Below, in pieces: positions 56,430 to 64,000 of a stretch of 64,000 nt of DNA (the stretch's first letter is position 1; each line of letters starts with the position of its first letter). The stretch is from Pseudaquabacterium pictum (GTDB lineage: Bacteria > Pseudomonadota > Gammaproteobacteria > Burkholderiales > Burkholderiaceae_C), in NCBI RefSeq assembly GCF_005403045.1, contig NZ_BJCL01000001.1, positions 372,001 through 436,000 of the forward strand, given 5' to 3'. Below the pieces are notes generated by a model that was not told the origin of the DNA, searched no databases, and was given only the letters and a program-made list of their open reading frames with translations. The position numbers and the translations under genes were made by a program.

Positions 56430-57290
56430 ATGCCCCTGCCCACCTCCGCCTTCCCGAGCCTGCCGGTGTTGCTGGCCGCTGCCTGCCTGACTGCCGCCGG
56501 CCCCGCCCGTGCCGACAGCGCGGCCGCACTGTGCGAGTTGCTGCCCAGGGGCGGCAGCCAGCCCACGGCCGTGCGGGCCTGCGTGTTCTCGCAGCGGCAA
56601 GGCTTCATCGGCATCCAGCTGGCCGGCGGCCAACGGCATGACTTCAGCCCGCAGGACAGCGGCCCCGGCCGCTTCACCGATGCGCAAGGCCAGCCGGTGC
56701 TTCGCCAGGCCAGCCTGGGGAAACGTGGCCAGCAGTTCCGCCTGGCCGACGGCCGCACGCTGCGGGTGCTGTGGGGCAGCGGGCCGCTGAAGACCACGCT
56801 GGCGCTGCAGGGCATCCGCTTCACGCTGGCCAGTGCCAACCAGGGCTCGCAGAACACCTTGCTGGTCGCGCCCGCCGGTCTGACCATCGACAACAGCCCG
56901 CAGCGGCAGGAAATCGACGGCACCGTCAGCAGCGCCGAGGTGGCTGACCTGGACGGCGACGGCTCGCCCGAGCTGTACGTCGGCATCACCAGCGCCGGCT
57001 CGGGCTCGGCCGGCAGCCTGCTGGGCTGGGCGGTGAACAAGCGCAAGAGCCTGAGCGGCGTGTTCCTGCCGCCGCTGGACCCGGCATCGCCCCAGGCCCA
57101 GGGTTACCAGGGGCATGACAGCTTCCAGGTCGAGGGCCGGCACCTGGTGCAGCGCTTCCCGGTCTACAAGCCGGGCGATGCCAATGCCAGCCCCAGCGGC
57201 GGCGTGCGGGCGCTCTACCACCGCCTGGTGCCCGGCGAGGCCGGCTGGCTGTTGCAGCTGGACAAATCCATCGACAGCCAGAAGCCGTAG
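56430..57290 (+). CDS. Secreted protein of unknown function with DxDxDG calcium-type motif
   Basis: A 286-residue protein with a signal peptide ending near residue 28 (AAGPARA-DS). A Cys pair (ALCELLPRGG...AVRACVF) and a beta-rich first half are followed by VADLDGDGSPELYVG at about residues 171-185, a calcium-binding loop of the FG-GAP/EF type. The C-terminal part (GHDSFQVEGRHLVQRFPVYKPGD...YHRLVPGEAGWLLQ) looks like a small beta-domain seen in PliI-like periplasmic proteins, but I cannot confirm that. It follows the esterase by 21 bases. Confidence 0.6.
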   Translation: MPLPTSAFPSLPVLLAAACLTAAGPARADSAAALCELLPRGGSQPTAVRACVFSQRQGFIGIQLAGGQRHDFSPQDSGPGRFTDAQGQPVLRQASLGKRGQQFRLADGRTLRVLWGSGPLKTTLALQGIRFTLASANQGSQNTLLVAPAGLTIDNSPQRQEIDGTVSSAEVADLDGDGSPELYVGITSAGSGSAGSLLGWAVNKRKSLSGVFLPPLDPASPQAQGYQGHDSFQVEGRHLVQRFPVYKPGDANASPSGGVRALYHRLVPGEAGWLLQLDKSIDSQKP

Positions 57291-57357
57291 TCTGGCGCGC
57301 AGGGCAGGCGCAAGGCAGACTCCAGGGCTGGGATTTCTTTCACGAGGAAAGCAAACA

Positions 57358-58356
57358 ATGACCTGGCTGAACGACTCCATCATGCGCCGGCGCGGTGTGG
57401 CCCAGGGCCGCACGCCCACGCTGCACCACCTGACCGAGGCACTGCAAGGAAAATTCCACTACACCATCGGCCCCTATTCCGACCCGGTGCTGACCATCCG
57501 GCCCGGCGACCGGGTGCTGGTGGACACACGCGATGCCTTCGAGGGCAAGGTCAAGACCGAGCAGGACCTGCCGTCCAAGGTGCTGACCATGCCCTTCGTC
57601 AACCCGCAGAACGGGCCGATCATGGTGGAAGGTGCCGAGAAGGGCGATGTGCTGGCGGTCTACATCGAGCGCATGGACCCGCGCGGCCCCAACCCCCGCG
57701 GCACCTGCGCGATGATTCCGCAGTTCGGTGCGCTCAGCGGCACCAGCCTGACCGCCCTGCTGGCCGACGACCTGCCCGAGATCGTGCGCAAGATCGACGT
57801 CGACGAAAACGGCGTGTACTGGAGCAAGCGCGTCACCCTGCCCTACCGGCCGCACATCGGCACGCTGAGCTGCAGCCCGGAGATCGACTCGATCAACACC
57901 CTGACGCCCGACAGCCACGGCGGCAACATGGACCTGCCCGACATGGGCCCGGGCAGCATCACCTACCTGCCGGTGCGCACCGCCGGCGGCCGGCTGTTCA
58001 TCGGCGATGCCCATGCCTGCCAGGGCGACGGCGAGGTCTGCGGCACCGCGGTGGAGTTCCAAAGCGCCACCACCATCCAGGTCGACCTGATCAAGGGCTG
58101 GCAGCTGGAATGGCCGCGGCTGGAGACCGAGACACGGCTGATGTGCATCGGCAGCGCCCGGCCGCTGGAAGACGCCACCCGCATCGCCTACAAGGAACTG
58201 GTGCTGTGGATGGAGGCCGAGTTCGGCTACGACCGCTGGGACGCCTACATGATGCTCAGCCAGTGCGGCCAGGTGCGGCTGGGCAACTTCGTCGACCCGA
58301 AGTACACCGTCGGCGCGGCCATCGACAAGAAGTACCTGGCGCCGGCGGCGGCCTGA
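57358..58356 (+). CDS. Acetamidase/formamidase family protein
   Basis: A 332-residue hydrolase of the FmdA/AmdA family. Landmarks are VLTIRPGDRVLVDTRDAF, GPIMVEGAEKGDVLAV, SPEIDSINTLTPDSHGGNMD, RLFIGDAHACQGDGEVCGTA and MLSQCGQVRLGN. Such enzymes split formamide or short amides to ammonia and acid using a metal site (His/Asp/Glu). ATG 57358 follows GAGGAAAG. A SDR gene follows in 44 bases, suggesting one operon. Confidence 0.88.
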   Translation: MTWLNDSIMRRRGVAQGRTPTLHHLTEALQGKFHYTIGPYSDPVLTIRPGDRVLVDTRDAFEGKVKTEQDLPSKVLTMPFVNPQNGPIMVEGAEKGDVLAVYIERMDPRGPNPRGTCAMIPQFGALSGTSLTALLADDLPEIVRKIDVDENGVYWSKRVTLPYRPHIGTLSCSPEIDSINTLTPDSHGGNMDLPDMGPGSITYLPVRTAGGRLFIGDAHACQGDGEVCGTAVEFQSATTIQVDLIKGWQLEWPRLETETRLMCIGSARPLEDATRIAYKELVLWMEAEFGYDRWDAYMMLSQCGQVRLGNFVDPKYTVGAAIDKKYLAPAAA

Positions 58357-58400
58357 GTCCCGTCCCAATACCCCCCCAAGACACACACCAAGGAGTCAAC

Positions 58401-59162
58401 ATGGATCTCGGATTGAAGGGCCTGCGGGCCGTGGTCACCGGCGGCACCAAGGGCATCGGCCGTTCGATCGCCGACACCCTGGCGGCCGAGGGCACGCATG
58501 TGGCCTTCTGCGCCCGCAACGCGGAGGAAGTGGCGGCCACCGAAGCTGCCCTGAAGGCCAAGGGCGTGACCGCCGTCGGCCGGGTGGTCGATGTGTCGGA
58601 CGGTGCGGCGCTGGCCGCCTTCGTCGATGAAGCCGCCGCCGCGATGGGCGGGCTGGACATCATCGTGGCCAACGTCAGCGCGCTGGCGATCCCGAACGAC
58701 GAGGCCGGCTGGAAGGCCGGCTTCGAGACCGACATGATGGGCACGGTGCGCCTGGTCAATGCCGCGCTGCCGCACCTGCAGAAGAGCAGCGCCGCGGCCA
58801 TCGTCACCATCAGCAGCGTGTCGGGCCGCGAGATCGACTTCGCCGCCGGGCCCTACGGCGCCTTCAAGGCGGCCATCATCCACTACACGCAAGGTCTGGC
58901 CTACCACCTGGCGGGGCAGAAGATCCGCGCCAACACCGTGTCGCCCGGCAACACCTACTTCCCCGGCGGCGTGTGGGAGAAGATCCAGCATGGCAACCCC
59001 GATCTGTACAACATGGCGCTGGGCCTGAACCCCACCGGCCGCATGGGCACGCCGCAGGAAATGGCGAACGCGGCCGTCTTCCTGGCCAGCCCGGCGGCCA
59101 GCTTCATCACCGGCACCAACCTGGTGGTCGACGGCGCGCTGACCAAGGGGGTCCAGCTCTGA
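58401..59162 (+). CDS. Short-chain dehydrogenase/reductase
   Basis: A 253-residue classical SDR. Cofactor motif TGGTKGIGRS (about residues 13-22), NVSAL in place of NNAG, catalytic Ser in TISSVSG and the Y-G-A-F-K pair. It ends LVVDGALTKGVQL. It should oxidise or reduce a hydroxyl/keto group with NAD(P). AAGGAG precedes ATG 58401 by five bases. Its substrate, perhaps linked to the amidase product, is unknown. Confidence 0.88.
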   Translation: MDLGLKGLRAVVTGGTKGIGRSIADTLAAEGTHVAFCARNAEEVAATEAALKAKGVTAVGRVVDVSDGAALAAFVDEAAAAMGGLDIIVANVSALAIPNDEAGWKAGFETDMMGTVRLVNAALPHLQKSSAAAIVTISSVSGREIDFAAGPYGAFKAAIIHYTQGLAYHLAGQKIRANTVSPGNTYFPGGVWEKIQHGNPDLYNMALGLNPTGRMGTPQEMANAAVFLASPAASFITGTNLVVDGALTKGVQL

Positions 59163-59190
59163 GCCTGGGCAACACCGGCGGCGCGGCCCC

Positions 59191-60177
59191 ATGCAACCGC
59201 TGACCCACCACCAGATCGTGGCGCTGGTGGCGCCATTCAGCCGTGCCGGTCTGCAGGTGGATCTGGCGGCCAGCCAGCGGCTGGAACGCCAACTCGCCTT
59301 CCGGCCGGTGCAGCACCCGGCGGTCGACGGCACCCATCCGGCGTTGACCGAAACGCTGTGGCTGCTGGCCCCCGAGGGCGAGCCATTCACTTTGCGGCGC
59401 GTGCTCGCAGCCAGCGACGGTCTCGAAGCCGAACTGGAGGCCACCGGCAGCGATGCCGGCGCCCTGCTCGCCCGCCTGGCCGCCGTGCCCGTGCAGCGCC
59501 AGTGGCGGCAGGGCCCGGGCTGGGTGATGGCCCTCAGCCACCGGGTGACCGGCAGCACCGACGCAGCCGGCGGCGGCCTGCAGCCCACCCGGGTGGCGGT
59601 GCAGCTGCCCGGCTTCCGCCTGCGCTGGACGCCGCCGCCGGTGCACAGCCGCCTGGGCGAGCTGCGCCTGGCCGCCGCCGATCCGCAGGCCCGCCTGCCG
59701 GAAGATCTTCTGGCCGTGCTGGGCTACCCCTGGACCCGCCTGGTGGCGATGGACGGCGCCTGGATCGCCCACCTGCGCCAGCGCGGCAACGGCCTGGGCG
59801 CCTTCGCCCAGGTGGAGCAGCGCCTGGTGCGCACCGCCGATCACCTGGCCGCCACCTTCACCGCGCCACCGGCCTTGTTCCACCGCCGACACTGGGGCGC
59901 CCGCTGGCGGGTGACCGGTCGCCGGTCCATCCCCGCGCTGCTGAGCCTGGGCCTGGTGGCCGCCGCCGCCGCGGTGCCGCAGCTCACGCTGGCGCCGGAG
60001 TCGGTGCTGCGCATGCTGATCCTGAACGCGCCGCCGCTGCTGCTGATCGGCTTCTTCTGCCTGCGTGAGGTTCCGCGCATCGAGATCCCGCCGTTGCCGC
60101 GCCCGCTGCGCCAGGCGGCCTGGCAGGCCGCAGGCGACACTGCCGCACCCACCACCCACGCCACGCTGTCCACCTGA
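59191..60177 (+). CDS. Hypothetical protein with two C-terminal membrane helices
   Basis: A 328-residue protein whose first ~245 residues are soluble and low in cysteine, with a basic, beta-rich middle (WVMALSHRVTG, RVAVQLPGFRLRWTPPP). Two helices follow at about 248-266 (SIPALLSLGLVAAAAAVP) and 275-293 (VLRMLILNAPPLLLIGFF), then a proline-rich cytoplasmic tail. No family is recognised. It is followed by the MoxR ATPase after ten bases and is probably the membrane anchor of that module. Confidence 0.6.
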   Translation: MQPLTHHQIVALVAPFSRAGLQVDLAASQRLERQLAFRPVQHPAVDGTHPALTETLWLLAPEGEPFTLRRVLAASDGLEAELEATGSDAGALLARLAAVPVQRQWRQGPGWVMALSHRVTGSTDAAGGGLQPTRVAVQLPGFRLRWTPPPVHSRLGELRLAAADPQARLPEDLLAVLGYPWTRLVAMDGAWIAHLRQRGNGLGAFAQVEQRLVRTADHLAATFTAPPALFHRRHWGARWRVTGRRSIPALLSLGLVAAAAAVPQLTLAPESVLRMLILNAPPLLLIGFFCLREVPRIEIPPLPRPLRQAAWQAAGDTAAPTTHATLST

Positions 60178-60187
60178 GCCGCCCCGC

Positions 60188-61297
60188 ATGCTTGCCAACC
60201 CGATGAACATCCCGCCGCTGTCGATCGCGGCGGCCAAGGCCGCGCTGGCGGCGCAGTTTGCCGATCCGGTGCTGCGCCGGCGCGCCACCATGCTGTGGGG
60301 CACGCGGGGCGTGGGCAAGTCATCGATCGTGCGCCAGGTGGCCGAGCAATTCCGCGTGCCGCTGATCGACCTGCGGCTGACCACCATCGAGCCGGTGGAC
60401 ATCCGTGGCGCCATTTATGCCGACGAGGTGCAGGGCAAGACGGTGTGGTTCCCGCCCGAGTTCCTGCCCGGGCCGGAGCAGCCGGCCGGCATCCTGTTCC
60501 TGGACGAGCTGACCGCGGCCGACCAGCGGCTGCAGATCTCGGCCTACTCGCTGATCCTCGACCGCAAGGTGGGCCACTACCGCCTGCCCGACGGCTGGCA
60601 GGTGGTGGCCGCCGGCAACGCCAGCTTCCACGGCGCGGTCAGCCACGACATGGGCACGGCGCTGGCCGACCGCATGTTCCATTTCCATGTGCAGGCGGTG
60701 GTCGATGCCTTCCTGGAGTACGGCATCGCCCAGGGCCTGGCGCCCGAGGTGCTGGCCTACCTGAAGGTGCGGCCCGACAAGCTGGACGACACCCAGGCCC
60801 AGCTGGCGCAGGACCACCTGGTGGGCGCCAGCCCGCGCGGCTGGGAGGATGTGTCGCGGGTGCTGCAGTCGGGCCTGGGCGAGACGGCACGCCAGCACTT
60901 CGTGCAGGGGCGCATCGGCGCCGCCAACGCGGCCGAGTTCTTCGGCGTGCTGCGCGAGATCCAGGCCGGCGTCGATGTGGTCAAGCTGCTGGCCGCCAAG
61001 CCGGGTGCCGACACCGTGGCCCTGCTGCCGCGCACCCTGGACGGCCTGTACGGCATGCTCTACGGCCTGCTGGCTGCCTGCACCAGCGCGCCGGTGCTGA
61101 CCCGCGCGCTGGAGGTGGTGGAACAGCTGCCCGAAGCCAAGGGCAACGTGCCGCTGCCGCTGCGCGAGGCGCAGACCCTGGCGATGGAGCTGATGATGCA
61201 GAAGGCCCTGGAGCGCGGGCTGGAAGGCGCCATCCTCGACAGCCCGGCCTACGCCCGCTACAGCGCGCAGCGCCAGAAAGACGGTCTGGGTGGCTGA
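60188..61297 (+). CDS. MoxR-type AAA+ ATPase
   Basis: A 369-residue AAA+ protein. Walker A is WGTRGVGKSS at about residues 37-46, Walker B ILFLDELTAAD, and sensor 1 lies in VVAAGNASFH. MoxR proteins act as chaperones or metal-insertion helpers with VWA partners. ATG 60188 is used; 60203 is possible. The next gene begins with GTG inside its end, an 8-base overlap. The segment TTIEPVDIRGAIYADE is typical of the variant found beside VWA/peptidase-like partners. Confidence 0.9.
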   Translation: MLANPMNIPPLSIAAAKAALAAQFADPVLRRRATMLWGTRGVGKSSIVRQVAEQFRVPLIDLRLTTIEPVDIRGAIYADEVQGKTVWFPPEFLPGPEQPAGILFLDELTAADQRLQISAYSLILDRKVGHYRLPDGWQVVAAGNASFHGAVSHDMGTALADRMFHFHVQAVVDAFLEYGIAQGLAPEVLAYLKVRPDKLDDTQAQLAQDHLVGASPRGWEDVSRVLQSGLGETARQHFVQGRIGAANAAEFFGVLREIQAGVDVVKLLAAKPGADTVALLPRTLDGLYGMLYGLLAACTSAPVLTRALEVVEQLPEAKGNVPLPLREAQTLAMELMMQKALERGLEGAILDSPAYARYSAQRQKDGLGG

Positions 61298-62582
61298 ACT
61301 GCGCCACCGCGGCACGCGGGCGATCCAGCACCTGGTGGAGTTCGCCCCGGCCACTGGCGGGCTGGCGCTGTGGGTGCACCACCGCGACCTGGACGACCCC
61401 GCCGCGCCGGTGGTGGCCACCGACGGCCACACCCTGTTCTACGGCCCGGCCTTTGCCGGGCTGCCGCTGCCGCGCCAGGCCGGCCTGGTGGCGCACCAGG
61501 TGCTGCACATCGCGCTGCGGCATCCGGCGCGTTATCTCGATCTGCAAGGCCTGGTCGGCCCGGTCGACCTGCAGCTGTTCAACATCTGCGCGGATGCCAT
61601 CGTCAACAGCAGCATGGCCGAGCTGGACTGGCTGCAGCTGCCACCTGGCGCCATCACCCTGCCCCGCCTGCTGCTGGCCACGCTGGACCAGACCACCACC
61701 GCCGAGGCTGCCCTGTTGGCCTGGGACGTGGAGGCGCTGTACCGCGCGGTCGACGACCGCCCGCCGCGCGACCGCAGCGGCAAGCAGTCCGACAAGCGCG
61801 CCGGACAACAAGGCAGCAGCGCCCAGCCCCGCCCGGATGGACAGCGTGCAGCCAAGGCACGCGCCCTCGGCGCCGAACAGGCCCGCGATCTGCTGCCCGA
61901 CCCGGCCAGCGCCGGCCCGCCCGAGGCCGCCGCCGAAGCCACCCGCGAATGGCGGGAACGCCTGCTGCGCGCCCATGCGGGTGATGGCGTGTTCTCGCTG
62001 CTGCGCACCCTGGGCGCCGATCTGCCGGCGGTGCGCACACCGTGGGAGCAGGTGCTGCGCACCCAGGCCGCCCGGGCGCTGGCGCCGCAGCGCGCGCTGT
62101 CGTGGAGCCGGCCGGCACGCTCCTACATCGCCCGCCAGGGCCGCAGCAGCCCCACCCGCCGCCTGCCGTGGGAGCCCGGCTTCAGCGGCAGCCGCCAGGT
62201 GCCGCGGCTGGTGCTGGTGGTGGATGTGTCGGGCTCGATCGCCGACGACCTGCTCGACCGCTTCGCCCGCGAGGTGGAGGCCCTGACCCGCCGCCTGGGC
62301 GCCGGCCTGGTGCTGGTGGTGGGCGACGAGCGGGTGCAGTCGGTCAGCCGCTTCGAGCCCGGCCGCAGCGACCTGCGCGACGTGCGCTTCACCGGCGGCG
62401 GCGGCACCGATTTCACCCCGCTGCTGGAAGAGGCCAGCCGCCATGCGCCCGACCTGGTGGTGGTGCTGACCGACCTGCAGGGCCCGGCCCTGCACCGCCC
62501 GGCCTGCCCGGTGGTGTGGGCCGTGCCCGAGGCCTTCGAGCGCAGCGACGCCCCGTTCGGCCGGGTGCTGGGCCTGCGCTGA
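61290..62582 (+). CDS. VWA-domain protein with degenerate metallopeptidase domain (DUF2201-like)
   Basis: A 430-residue protein with an N-terminal peptidase-like domain (about 1-200) and a C-terminal VWA-like domain (about 300-430). The zinc motif reads H69-Q-V-L-H73, with a further His78, so the catalytic Glu of HExxH is Gln. The VWA MIDAS is intact: D312-V-S314-G-S316, GGGGTDFTP and LTDLQG. The middle is charged and flexible (DRSGKQSDKRAGQQG). It starts with GTG 61290, overlapping the ATPase. Partner of the MoxR protein. Confidence 0.87.
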   Translation: MAELRHRGTRAIQHLVEFAPATGGLALWVHHRDLDDPAAPVVATDGHTLFYGPAFAGLPLPRQAGLVAHQVLHIALRHPARYLDLQGLVGPVDLQLFNICADAIVNSSMAELDWLQLPPGAITLPRLLLATLDQTTTAEAALLAWDVEALYRAVDDRPPRDRSGKQSDKRAGQQGSSAQPRPDGQRAAKARALGAEQARDLLPDPASAGPPEAAAEATREWRERLLRAHAGDGVFSLLRTLGADLPAVRTPWEQVLRTQAARALAPQRALSWSRPARSYIARQGRSSPTRRLPWEPGFSGSRQVPRLVLVVDVSGSIADDLLDRFAREVEALTRRLGAGLVLVVGDERVQSVSRFEPGRSDLRDVRFTGGGGTDFTPLLEEASRHAPDLVVVLTDLQGPALHRPACPVVWAVPEAFERSDAPFGRVLGLR

Positions 62583-62662
62583 TGGCGGCGGCCAGTCGAT
62601 GGGTGCGGCTGAATGGGAGCGGTAGCCGCTAAGCTGCCGGCCTTGTCCACCTCGGCCGCACC

Positions 62663-63598
62663 ATGTCCGCCCTTCCCGCCTTTGAAGTCCTGCCCCGCGA
62701 CCTGTCGGCCTACCGCGCCGGCAACACCGGCGTGCCGTATGTGCACCGTTTCGACAGCGGCGAGCCCGGCCCGCATCTGCTGGTCAACGCGCTGACCCAC
62801 GGCAACGAGTTCTGCGGCATGGTGGCCGCCTGCCACCTGCTGGATGCCGGCGTGCGGCCGCTGCGGGGCACGCTGACCATCAGCTTCGCCAACGTGGCGG
62901 CCTACGAGAGCTTCTCCATCGACAAGCCCTTCGACAGCCGGCAGCTGGTGCACAACCTCAACCGCATCTGGAGCGACGCCTGGCTGGATGGCGCCGAGCT
63001 GAGCCCCGAGCTGGCCCGTGCGCGGGAGATGCGCCCGGTGGTGGCCGCGGCCGACCACATCCTCGACATCCACAGCACCAGCCAGCCGGTGCAGCCGTTC
63101 TGGGTGTACCCCGACCGGCCGGCCAATGCCGCGGCCGCGCTGGCCATCGGCGAACCGGCGGTGCACCTGGTGATGCCCCAGGGCCTGGGCAGCGGCACGC
63201 CGCTGATCCAGCATGGCCGCCACGGCGAGGCGGGCTTCCACGGCGTGGGCCTGGTGGCCGAATGCGGCCAGCACTTCCAGCAGGCCAGCGCCGACAGGGC
63301 CATCCGCATCGCCCGCCGTTTCCTGGCGCATTTCGGGCTGATTGCGCCCGACGACTGGGCGCCGCCCGCGCCCGCCCAGCGCTACCAGCTGCTGCAGACG
63401 GTGGTGATCCAGACGCCCGAGTTCCGCTTCACCCGGCCGCTGATCGGCTTCGAGACCTTCGGCCCGGGCGAACTGATCGCCACCGACGGCCCCACGCAGA
63501 TCCACGCGCCCGACGACGGCTGCACCGTGCTGATGCCGGCGCGGACCGCCATCGTCGGCCGCGAGGGCGTCTACCTGGCCCGTGCCCTGGCGGCTTGA
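62663..63598 (+). CDS. Succinylglutamate desuccinylase/aspartoacylase-family protein
   Basis: A 311-residue zinc deacylase of the AstE/ASPA family. The metal motif is THGNE (His, Glu) followed by LDIHST with the third ligand, and the catalytic Glu lies in VAECGQHF. The C-terminal domain (TDGPTQIHAPDDGCTVLMP) is a small beta barrel. It should deacylate an N-acyl amino acid. No astABCD neighbours are present, so a different substrate is possible. ATG 62663 is 80 bases after the VWA gene. Confidence 0.85.
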   Translation: MSALPAFEVLPRDLSAYRAGNTGVPYVHRFDSGEPGPHLLVNALTHGNEFCGMVAACHLLDAGVRPLRGTLTISFANVAAYESFSIDKPFDSRQLVHNLNRIWSDAWLDGAELSPELARAREMRPVVAAADHILDIHSTSQPVQPFWVYPDRPANAAAALAIGEPAVHLVMPQGLGSGTPLIQHGRHGEAGFHGVGLVAECGQHFQQASADRAIRIARRFLAHFGLIAPDDWAPPAPAQRYQLLQTVVIQTPEFRFTRPLIGFETFGPGELIATDGPTQIHAPDDGCTVLMPARTAIVGREGVYLARALAA

Positions 63599-63646
63599 AG
63601 CCCGCGCGACGCGCCCCACATCCCCAGACCATTCCCCAGGACCTCC

Positions 63647-64000
63647 ATGGAAAAACTCTTGTCCAGCGTCGGATCGCTGCTCTACGGCATGCGGTTCACG
63701 ATGCTCTTCTTCTACGTCGGGCTGGTCACCATCATTATCGGCATCCTCGGCAAGTTCGTGGTCGAGACCTGGAAGCTGATGCACAGCCTGATGCTGGGCG
63801 ACATGGCCAAGATCGACCTGATCATCAAGGTGCTGGAACTGGTCGACATGACCATGGTGGCCCAGCTGGTGTGGGTGGTGGCGCTGGCCGGCGTGTCGCT
63901 GTTCGTCACCACCGGGCACTTCGACACCAAGGACATGAAAAAGCCCGACTGGCTGGACCATGTCAACACCTACAACCTGAAGCTGAAGCTGGCCTTCGCG
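63647..64000 (+). CDS. yqhA: YqhA-family membrane protein (cut by window end)
   Basis: The first 118 codons of a UPF0114/YqhA-family protein. Two transmembrane helices are visible (FTMLFFYVGLVTIIIGILG and the LVWVVALAGVSLFVTTG segment), and the central KVLELVDMTMVAQL matches the conserved LVDMT core. ATG 63647 is chosen because EKLLSSVGSLLYGMR fits the family's start. The last part of the gene lies beyond base 64000. Function is unknown in all organisms. Confidence 0.8.
   Translation, partial: MEKLLSSVGSLLYGMRFTMLFFYVGLVTIIIGILGKFVVETWKLMHSLMLGDMAKIDLIIKVLELVDMTMVAQLVWVVALAGVSLFVTTGHFDTKDMKKPDWLDHVNTYNLKLKLAFA

Overview
The window is about 64 kb of very GC-rich, densely packed chromosomal DNA, judged by eye. 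Gene content and order point to a betaproteobacterium of the order Burkholderiales, probably near the Rubrivivax/Leptothrix/Ideonella/Comamonas groups. The markers are a protocatechuate 4,5-cleavage cluster in the pmd/lig order, a DUF4936 protein, a DUF3138 porin, a DUF2889 protein, and the run mltG-tmk-holB-pilZ-tatD. I found no rRNA, tRNA, CRISPR array, insertion sequence, phage gene or plasmid function. No gap between genes exceeds 300 bases; the largest is 24688-24977.

Layout. (1) 6-5186: the downstream part of a protocatechuate meta-cleavage operon: DUF1932 dehydrogenase, ligI, ligA, ligB, ligC and an aldo/keto reductase. (2) 5287-8025: small minus-strand genes (zinc-ribbon protein, lipoprotein, short conserved protein, ankyrin protein) leading into tatD. 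(3) 8069-13032: pilZ, holB, tmk and mltG on the minus strand, overlapping end to end, then ygfZ, a DUF4936 gene and a SnoaL-like gene on the plus strand. (4) 13067-16110: a hotdog thioesterase fused to a GNAT acetyltransferase, an HSL-type hydrolase, and a divergent iron-dependent alcohol dehydrogenase. (5) 16111-21286: trkH/trkA potassium uptake and a YtrA-type GntR regulator with its ABC transporter. (6) 21335-24687: a GGDEF protein and isocitrate lyase (aceA).

(7) 24978-39968 is a large polyamine/amine region. A divergent Lrp-type regulator faces an omega-amino-acid:pyruvate aminotransferase. Then come a gamma-glutamylputrescine oxidase-like flavoprotein, a gamma-glutamyl-GABA hydrolase, a glutamylpolyamine synthetase, a putrescine aminotransferase, a complete PotFGHI-type ABC importer, a DUF3138 outer-membrane porin, a type III glutamine synthetase and an EamA exporter. 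Together they could carry polyamines across both membranes and degrade them by gamma-glutamylation and direct transamination. Two promoters in the region share a nearly identical 14-base core.

(8) 39911-48785 holds a MATE pump with a divergent MarR repressor, mtnA and mtnP for methylthioadenosine salvage, dusA, a second MarR divergent from a siderophore-interacting ferric reductase, a DUF2889 gene, a ferredoxin, a YghU-type glutathione transferase, an ArsI/CadI-type protein and a VOC protein. (9) 48902-54774 holds an NTF2-like/acyl-CoA synthetase pair, a histidine-phosphatase-like protein, a DUF302 protein, a four-rhodanese protein coupled to a thiol dioxygenase, and a conserved hypothetical gene. 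(10) 54774-64000 holds a type B carboxylesterase, a secreted unknown, an acetamidase/formamidase, an SDR, a three-gene module (membrane protein, MoxR ATPase, VWA/metallopeptidase-like protein), an AstE-like deacylase and the start of a YqhA-family membrane protein cut by the window edge.

No clearly new multi-gene system stands out. The items most worth a second look are the three-gene MoxR module, whose protease motif reads HQxxH; the four-rhodanese/thiol dioxygenase pair; the polyamine region with a dedicated outer-membrane porin; and several clean operator-like palindromes next to identifiable regulators. The clearest of these is a GGTG-N16-CACC box at the YtrA-type gene. All functional calls come from reading motifs; no database search was run.
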